This document shows, piece after piece, positions 59,324 through 64,000 of a stretch of 64,000 bases of DNA. Position 1 is the first letter of the stretch. Every line of letters begins with the position of its first letter. The DNA lies in the NCBI RefSeq assembly GCF_005217605.1, contig NZ_SZPX01000006.1, positions 161,286 to 225,285 of the forward strand, read 5' to 3'. A program made the translations under genes and the position numbers. This DNA comes from Sulfurimonas crateris (GTDB taxonomy: Bacteria; Campylobacterota; Campylobacteria; Campylobacterales; Sulfurimonadaceae). The notes beneath the pieces are model-generated. The model did no database searches and had not been told where the DNA came from. It saw nothing but the letters and a program-made list of their open reading frames with translations.

Positions 59324-60922
59324 ATGATAATGAAAGAGAATTTTAGAGTTGATTTGCATATCCTAGACCATGCGGATACAATCAAGAATGACATAAAAGA
59401 GTACAACTCTACTATTCACAAGCATCATTTTAAGTGTAGCATTGATACATCTCAACTTATTGTAAAAGGCCATAACACTAAAGACAAGATCAATAAAGTC
59501 ATGAGAGATCTGCTGGATGAGATTACAAATACAGAATATGAATTTAGAGTAAAAACAAGAACATATACGGATAGGCACGGCAATAAAAAAGAGTACTACT
59601 CTACAAAGAGATTCAATTTAAAAGATGATGTGCTTGCAGCATATCATAACCGGTCGTTTAATTCTGATGCAGAGTTTGATAACATAGAGCCTCATTTTCA
59701 TTTTCTTTTTTCAAACAGAGAGATGGGCAGAAGCTTTTATCATCTTAAAAAACATTTACAAGAGAAAGCCGGCAAGTATGGTTTGGTTTTTCATTTTGCA
59801 GAAGATAAAGAACACGGAACAAATAGATATAAAGGTCTTATGCAAAAATGCAGTAATTTTTCCTGGTGGACCCAGAAAATGAATGATAAAGTGTTTTCTA
59901 ACTATGTCAACCGCAAAAGCGAAGATATGACAAATAATTTAGATCTTTTGCTGGAGTATACACAAAAGACTGGAAATCTACAGTTTTATATCAAAGTTAT
60001 GAACAATTTAAAAAAGAGGCTTCTTGAGAATGATTTATCGTTTGAGTATAGAGGCAATGATATATCAAAGCTCTATCCGATACCGTTAAATGAGCAGATG
60101 AGCGAAACATTAGAGGCAATAGCTAGAAAAGACAAGAGAGCACTTGAGAGACTTAATGATAGAGATAACTTTTTATCAAGAGATTATATAAAGTACTGCA
60201 ACGGTTTTCAATCAACTATTATAGGGGAACTTGCAGCAAGAGGCTACAATCTTGAAGTAATGGAGTTTGATTATTCCGGCATGCAGGCAAAAAAGAAGAG
60301 TAAAAAAGAGAGACCGTTTGAAACGTTTAATGAAGCCGTAAAAAAGGACTTGCAAGAAGCTTTAAAGTATGCAAGAAATGAACGTGAGCTCAAACTGTTT
60401 TTACAAAAAAGCGGCTATGACGGTATCGGTTTTAAAAGTAAAAATATCAACGGAAAACGGCAAAACATAGGTCTTAAATTTAATTTTAAAGGCAAGGAGT
60501 ATAGTGTATATTATAACCAGATAGACACTACGTGGAGTGAGATCACAAGGCAGCTTATGGATTCAAACAAGCAGCATTTGCCCGAAGAAGCGCTTGCAAG
60601 TAATTTAGCAAATCTGAAATTCTTTGATTCTTACCAAAACAAGATATTTAAACAGATATACGACATAGATGCGGACATGGACCTATCTAAGTACTTTATT
60701 AAAAAAGAGAGCGACCATATTGTTATCAGTTCAAAAGATTCCAAAATTATAGACAGTGCACAAAGAATAGAAGCAGAATATAGCGATGATGAAGAGATTA
60801 AGCTTATTGCACAAATGCTTATTAATAAAGGATGGACTGATTTTGAGAAGCTTGAATTTAACGATAGCGATGAGGATTTTATATTAAAATTGAAAAATGA
60901 GATGGAAGGTTATAATTATTAA
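59324..60922 (+). CDS. Relaxase / mobilisation nuclease
   Basis: The product (about 532 residues from the ATG at 59324; ATGs at 59288 and 59330 are alternatives) contains IEPHFHFLFSNREMG near residue 135, the His-hydrophobic-His metal site of HUH relaxases, preceded by a helical N-terminal region. The middle part is helical. A C-terminal segment LKLFLQKSGYDGIGFKSKN continues KRQNIGLKFNFKGKEYSV, a pattern frequent after relaxase domains. It should nick at oriT and lead transfer. The active tyrosine cannot be identified with confidence. Confidence 0.75.
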   Translation: MIMKENFRVDLHILDHADTIKNDIKEYNSTIHKHHFKCSIDTSQLIVKGHNTKDKINKVMRDLLDEITNTEYEFRVKTRTYTDRHGNKKEYYSTKRFNLKDDVLAAYHNRSFNSDAEFDNIEPHFHFLFSNREMGRSFYHLKKHLQEKAGKYGLVFHFAEDKEHGTNRYKGLMQKCSNFSWWTQKMNDKVFSNYVNRKSEDMTNNLDLLLEYTQKTGNLQFYIKVMNNLKKRLLENDLSFEYRGNDISKLYPIPLNEQMSETLEAIARKDKRALERLNDRDNFLSRDYIKYCNGFQSTIIGELAARGYNLEVMEFDYSGMQAKKKSKKERPFETFNEAVKKDLQEALKYARNERELKLFLQKSGYDGIGFKSKNINGKRQNIGLKFNFKGKEYSVYYNQIDTTWSEITRQLMDSNKQHLPEEALASNLANLKFFDSYQNKIFKQIYDIDADMDLSKYFIKKESDHIVISSKDSKIIDSAQRIEAEYSDDEEIKLIAQMLINKGWTDFEKLEFNDSDEDFILKLKNEMEGYNY

Positions 60923-60970
60923 CGGTCTCTAATTATTGCTTTTTTATTATTTTTGATGTATAGTATTTGT

Positions 60971-60993
60971 AATGTTTGAAACACTCAAACATT
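60971..60993. repeat. Perfect 9-bp inverted repeat after the relaxase gene
   Basis: AATGTTTGA-N5-TCAAACATT forms a stem of 9 bp, 48 bp after the relaxase stop. It can act as terminator or belong to the oriT-like block that follows. TGCCTA (60993-60998) and TAGGCA (61017-61022) make a further pair. Confidence 0.45.
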
Positions 60994-61030
60994 GCCTAAA
61001 AAACGACAAATTGGAATAGGCACTGATAAT

Positions 61031-61080
61031 TATGAATAGTCGAAATTCAACTAAATAAATGTTGAATAAGACTATTCATA
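61031..61080. other. oriT-like nested hairpin
   Basis: TATGAATAGTC (61031-61041) and GACTATTCATA (61070-61080) form a perfect 11-bp outer stem. Within it ATTCAAC (61045-61051) and GTTGAAT (61061-61067) form a 7-bp inner stem. The inner stem contains the same TTGAAT box as the array upstream of the relaxase. No gene occupies 60923-61118. A transfer origin next to the relaxase is the likeliest reading; a regulatory RNA or terminator is the alternative. Confidence 0.45.
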
Positions 61081-61118
61081 AAATTTAAATTTTAAAAATA
61101 AAAAAGTAGGATTGGGTT

Positions 61119-61808
61119 GTGACTATAGAGTCAATATTAAATAGTACTGAAAAAATTAAATCAAATAAATATGCCACACCTATAAGCGTACCAACACATT
61201 TGGAGTATCCAAAATTACAACATATTGATTTTCAATTAATAAAGGAAGCTGCTTCTAAACTCTTAGAAAAACAAAAACAAGAAATTGAAGAATCAAATCA
61301 AAAAAAAGATCCTAATTGGAAGACAAAATTAATATTTAAAATAATAATAAAGCACATACTTATACTTTTTTTTATGATCTATTTATTTGCATCTACTTCA
61401 CGAGATGCAGAGCTTTTTTTGTCAGTTGTTAGTTTTTTTTTAATTCTATATGCTTTATATGATATTTCTTATGCATTAGGTACATTAGGTAAAGAAAAGT
61501 CGCCTTATTCACTAGAAGAATTGGAGATAAAAATATATAAAAATTTTCTTCATATAACATCAATAAATCAACTAGGAAATGATATAAAATTTGAAACTTT
61601 AGGGGTGGTAGAAAATCATTCAAGTGAGTCAAGTAATCGAGAACAAATATACATTCAAGCCTATAAAATGGGTGCTGATGCTATTGTTGGATTTAAAACT
61701 GATCATTCCGCATCAACAACTGTATCACATAGTAGAACCACTAACCGTATAGCTTCAGAAGTAAACCACTACTACCATGGTCAAGGAACCGCGATTAAAC
61801 TTATTTAG
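61119..61808 (+). CDS. Membrane protein with YbjQ-like C-terminal domain
   Basis: The 229-residue protein starts at GTG 61119 with AGGA seven bases upstream. After a charged N-terminus come two membrane helices near residues 72-120 (IIIKHILILFFMIYLFAST and LFLSVVSFFLILYALYDIS). The C-terminal part ETLGVVENHSSESSNREQ then IQAYKMGADAIVGFKTDHS resembles the YbjQ/heavy-metal-binding family core. It is cargo or accessory in the element; a specific role is not evident. Confidence 0.6.
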   Translation: MTIESILNSTEKIKSNKYATPISVPTHLEYPKLQHIDFQLIKEAASKLLEKQKQEIEESNQKKDPNWKTKLIFKIIIKHILILFFMIYLFASTSRDAELFLSVVSFFLILYALYDISYALGTLGKEKSPYSLEELEIKIYKNFLHITSINQLGNDIKFETLGVVENHSSESSNREQIYIQAYKMGADAIVGFKTDHSASTTVSHSRTTNRIASEVNHYYHGQGTAIKLI

Positions 61809-61899
61809 AAACAACTGCATACAAAAAGCAGATTGCTTCTTAGGCTTGATCTGTTTATAATACTTAAGCATATCTTTTTATGCACATTTATACTGGCAC

Positions 61900-62271
61900 T
61901 TAAAACAAAATTTCCTTTGCCACTATCAAAACAGCTGTAACAGATAGAACCGCAATCGTGGCGTTAAGCACCGAAAACGGTTTTTTGTAAGTATCTTTTT
62001 TTGAATATTGTTCAAGTTCAAATTTCTCCAGTGCCGTTGATATTTTCGCATCTATCTCAAGCTGCGTATTTGCGCTTGAAGTTCTATACATTATGTCAGT
62101 AATTTCAAGCACAAGTTCATTAACATTGCCTACGGTCTGTATCATATTTTCGATTCTTTGCTCATAACTGTTCAATCTATCTTCCGTCTGTTTTATAAAC
62201 TTTACAAGAATTGCCTCTTGCAGCTTTTCATATTTTGCATTGTCTTCAGTATGTGTGGGTGTCTGACTCAT
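61900..62271 (-). CDS. Membrane-anchored coiled-coil protein of the transfer-like operon
   Basis: From the second of two adjacent ATGs (62271; AAGGAG seven bases upstream) the product has 123 residues: a long helical part (ILVKFIKQTEDRLNSYEQRI) and a C-terminal membrane helix VLNATIAVLSVTAVLIVA. It is the last gene of a four-gene minus-strand operon. Size and layout suit a small transfer-apparatus component, but no family is recognised. Confidence 0.6.
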   Translation of the reverse strand: MSQTPTHTEDNAKYEKLQEAILVKFIKQTEDRLNSYEQRIENMIQTVGNVNELVLEITDIMYRTSSANTQLEIDAKISTALEKFELEQYSKKDTYKKPFSVLNATIAVLSVTAVLIVAKEILF

Positions 62272-62740
62272 CATATATCTCCTTTTGTGTATGTTTTTGT
62301 TCGTTTTTTGCAGATATTCCAAAACTCGCATCTAACATTTGACTGATTTTTTCATTACTTAATATGTCAAGCACATTGTTTTTGGCCAAAAAGTCGTCAA
62401 GCTCATGTTCTGTAGCCTTTTGAATTATTTCTACTCTATCAACTACTGCACTTAAAAGATTGTCTCCTTCTATTTTTTTCTTAAGATCATCTGCAAGTCT
62501 TCTCTCCAGTTCTTGAGTGTGCATCTTTTTTATTTCTTGAGCTATTAACATAAGAAAATAGAATGGATTGAGGGCAGCAACATCGTTACAGGCATTTATT
62601 TTTAAAGGCTCTTGGCGGCTTTCTCGCTCCTGTCTTAGTATTTGCAAGTTTGCATTAATAGTCTCTTGCTCACTTTGAAGCATGTTTTTTATGCGACTAA
62701 GTTTTGCCATATCTGTATTTTTTATTTTTCTCGTTTTCAT
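62246..62740 (-). CDS. Hypothetical protein of the transfer-like operon
   Basis: The 164-residue protein is mostly helical (AKLSRIKNMLQSEQETINANLQ, EIKKMHTQELERRLADDLKKK) with a basic N-terminus. Its start overlaps the preceding stop (ATGA), and its 3' end overlaps the following gene by 26 bp, so the operon is tightly coupled. No family is recognised. Confidence 0.6.
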   Translation of the reverse strand: MKTRKIKNTDMAKLSRIKNMLQSEQETINANLQILRQERESRQEPLKINACNDVAALNPFYFLMLIAQEIKKMHTQELERRLADDLKKKIEGDNLLSAVVDRVEIIQKATEHELDDFLAKNNVLDILSNEKISQMLDASFGISAKNEQKHTQKEIYDESDTHTY

Positions 62741-63126
62741 CTTTCTGTCTCCTCTTCTACAGCATCAAATTCATTAATTAGCTCCACGCTTTTAGTTACT
62801 GCTTCTATACTGGTTGTCTGTTCCAGTATGAAATTAATCTCTTCATAACAACCGACAATTTCTTTTGAAATCATTATTGATTTTTTTAGTTCTTCCTCTC
62901 TTTTAAGCGCCTCTTGCTTAGAAATATTAGAGTCGGCCATAACAGTGATATTAAAGTCGAGAGCGAGCGCTTCGTCCATAGCTTCTACCGATTTATGAAC
63001 TGTCGCATTTAGCTCCCACATCATAGCTTGAACTATAGCACATCCGCAGCAGACGGCTTTCAGAGAATTTGGAACAAACAATAGAGACAATAATATGGCA
63101 AGGGAGCTCAAGCTTGTCTTTTTCAT
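62737..63126 (-). CDS. Exported hypothetical protein of the transfer-like operon
   Basis: The 129-residue protein has a signal peptide (MKKTSLSSLAILLSLLFVPNSLKA) followed by VCCGCAIVQAMM and a helical mature domain of about 100 residues. AAGGAG precedes the ATG. Exported helical proteins of this type in an operon beside a relaxase resemble periplasmic components of type IV secretion (VirB5/TrbJ-like), but the likeness is only in layout. Confidence 0.55.
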   Translation of the reverse strand: MKKTSLSSLAILLSLLFVPNSLKAVCCGCAIVQAMMWELNATVHKSVEAMDEALALDFNITVMADSNISKQEALKREEELKKSIMISKEIVGCYEEINFILEQTTSIEAVTKSVELINEFDAVEEETER

Positions 63127-63139
63127 TTTTTTTGTCTCC

Positions 63140-63553
63140 TTAATAGTGAAAATGAGGATCAGGTGTAGCAGTCACATCCTGAAACTTTTTTTGAGATTCG
63201 TATTTAATATGACTAAGTCCTGCTATCTCTCTTTTAATGTTTGCAAGTTTTTCATAATCCACTAAAAGAGTCTCATACTCTTTTATGAGTTCTTGAGCCT
63301 TCTCATGTGCAAGCTGCATCATCTTGACATCTTGCCGGTGTTGTGCGTCATCCATCTGTTTTCTGATCTCTGCCTGACGAAGAGACAAGCGATACTCTTC
63401 TCTGTATACCCTACTCTCCAGCCCTACGGTTTTTAATTCTGCCGCCACGCTCATAATGGAAGATTTTTTAAATGTTTGATGAGCGTCCAACTGCTTATGA
63501 ACGCGCTCAGCTGTTTTATTACCGGTTAAAAAATTAAAAAATTTACCGAACAT
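63140..63553 (-). CDS. Coiled-coil hypothetical protein of the transfer-like operon
   Basis: From the ATG at 63553 (AAGGA five to six bases upstream) the product has 137 residues, mostly a coiled coil (ESRVYREEYRLSLRQAEIRKQ, AHEKAQELIKEYETLLVDYEK), with a short Phe-rich N-terminus (MFGKFFNFLTG). It is the first visible gene of the minus-strand operon, directly beside the IS110 insertion. The IS may have separated it from earlier genes. Confidence 0.55.
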   Translation of the reverse strand: MFGKFFNFLTGNKTAERVHKQLDAHQTFKKSSIMSVAAELKTVGLESRVYREEYRLSLRQAEIRKQMDDAQHRQDVKMMQLAHEKAQELIKEYETLLVDYEKLANIKREIAGLSHIKYESQKKFQDVTATPDPHFHY

Positions 63554-63589
63554 GTATATCCTTCGTATAATATATTTATCAACCAAATA

Positions 63590-63804
63590 GTTAAAATATG
63601 GTTGTGTGTTCTTAAAGACTCATAGTTTTCACAAAAGCTAATAATAAACAGGTTTCTTTCCTTTTTGGACTTAAGTACCAGCACATAAAACGTCTTGTGT
63701 TAGCTTTATAAAATCATCTATAGGATGCTAAGGGGAGATTAACACTCTTTACCTTTTATAACACGAAGCTATGAGATCTACAAACTAACTACAAGAGGTG
63801 TATT
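63590..63804 (+). ncRNA. IS110 left non-coding end, possible bridge RNA region
   Basis: About 200 bp without a gene precede the IS110-type recombinase start. In IS110-family elements the non-coding end next to the recombinase encodes a structured bridge RNA that pairs with target and donor DNA. Position and length fit, but I have not folded it or found the element boundary, so the RNA is proposed only from family knowledge. Confidence 0.3.
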
Positions 63805-64000
63805 ATGTATTACGTTGGGATTGATGTTGCGAAAGAGAAACATTATGTTTGTATCTTAGATGATACTAATGAGTTTGCTGTTAAACCGTTTTGGATATAT
63901 TCAGATATTTTAGGTCTTAGAGAACTACTCAAACGATTAGCTGAGTTATCTTTAGATAGTGATGATTTTATCATAGGAGTAGAATCTACGGGTGCATTTA
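63805..64000 (+). CDS. IS110-family recombinase (transposase), N-terminal fragment at window edge
   Basis: From the ATG at 63805 (GAGGTG five bases upstream) 65 codons are visible. They begin MYYVGIDVAKEKHYVCIL, the RuvC-like DEDD start of IS110 recombinases with the first catalytic Asp, and reach FIIGVESTGA, which contains the conserved Glu. The gene runs off the window. The IS lies in or beside the transfer-like operon. Confidence 0.85.
   Translation, partial: MYYVGIDVAKEKHYVCILDDTNEFAVKPFWIYSDILGLRELLKRLAELSLDSDDFIIGVESTGAF

Overview
The window looks like a chromosomal segment from a Campylobacterota bacterium of the Sulfurimonas/Sulfuricurvum type. This is inferred from AT-rich DNA, AAGGA-type ribosome binding sites, ATP-dependent PEP carboxykinase, a glutamate 5-kinase without PUA domain, a RimB/RimK/AstE-like cluster and the style of the mobile elements. 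No 16S rRNA is present, so the genus is inference.

Layout. (1) 1-35.7 kb is a dense accessory island, almost all on the minus strand up to 31.1 kb and on the plus strand afterwards. It holds a WYL regulator, an AbiE-like toxin-antitoxin pair, a REC-HEPN protein, an ankyrin protein, a Dda-like helicase, five related leucine-rich-repeat (LRR) proteins (one carrying a DnaB-N-like domain, another a J domain plus a methyltransferase-like domain), a WD40 protein, a UvrD-like helicase, three DUF4143-type ATPases, a PcfJ-like protein, a DUF1848 protein, and a membrane operon with a phospholipase-D nuclease and a MotA/MotB-like (Zorya-like) pair. (2) 35.7-45.4 kb is a second, partly decayed accessory block (SEC-C protein, ParA, small DNA-binding protein, tyrosine recombinase, hipBA, replication-like protein, AlpA-like regulator). 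It ends at a tRNA-Arg with orphan att-like repeats. (3) 45.5-57.3 kb is core chromosome (zapA/zapB-like, proB, rimB-rimK-astE-like operon, corA, uvrB, dedA, pckA). (4) From a tRNA-Val at 57.4 kb to the end is an integrative mobilizable/conjugative element (integrase, relaxase, iteron-like array, oriT-like hairpin, transfer-like operon), invaded at the right edge by an IS110-family element.

The main discovery is a promoter architecture shared across the first island. A directional 17-bp element, consensus TAGACAAAATATGTCTA on the coding strand of the downstream gene, lies exactly 10 nt upstream of a TANNNT -10 box at 14 places between 1.9 and 34.9 kb (a fifteenth is weaker). It heads single genes and operons of unrelated type and I did not see it elsewhere in the window. 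One such promoter drives the operon that contains the WYL regulator, so the island appears to be one co-regulated unit, perhaps controlled by that protein.

The second theme is replisome likeness. Three products end in an SSB-type acidic ...PF tip, one of them a 52-residue internally deleted SSB. One LRR protein starts with a DnaB-N-like domain, and a Dda-type helicase sits among them. I infer a replication-sensing or phage-defence island. None of this is demonstrated by the sequence alone.
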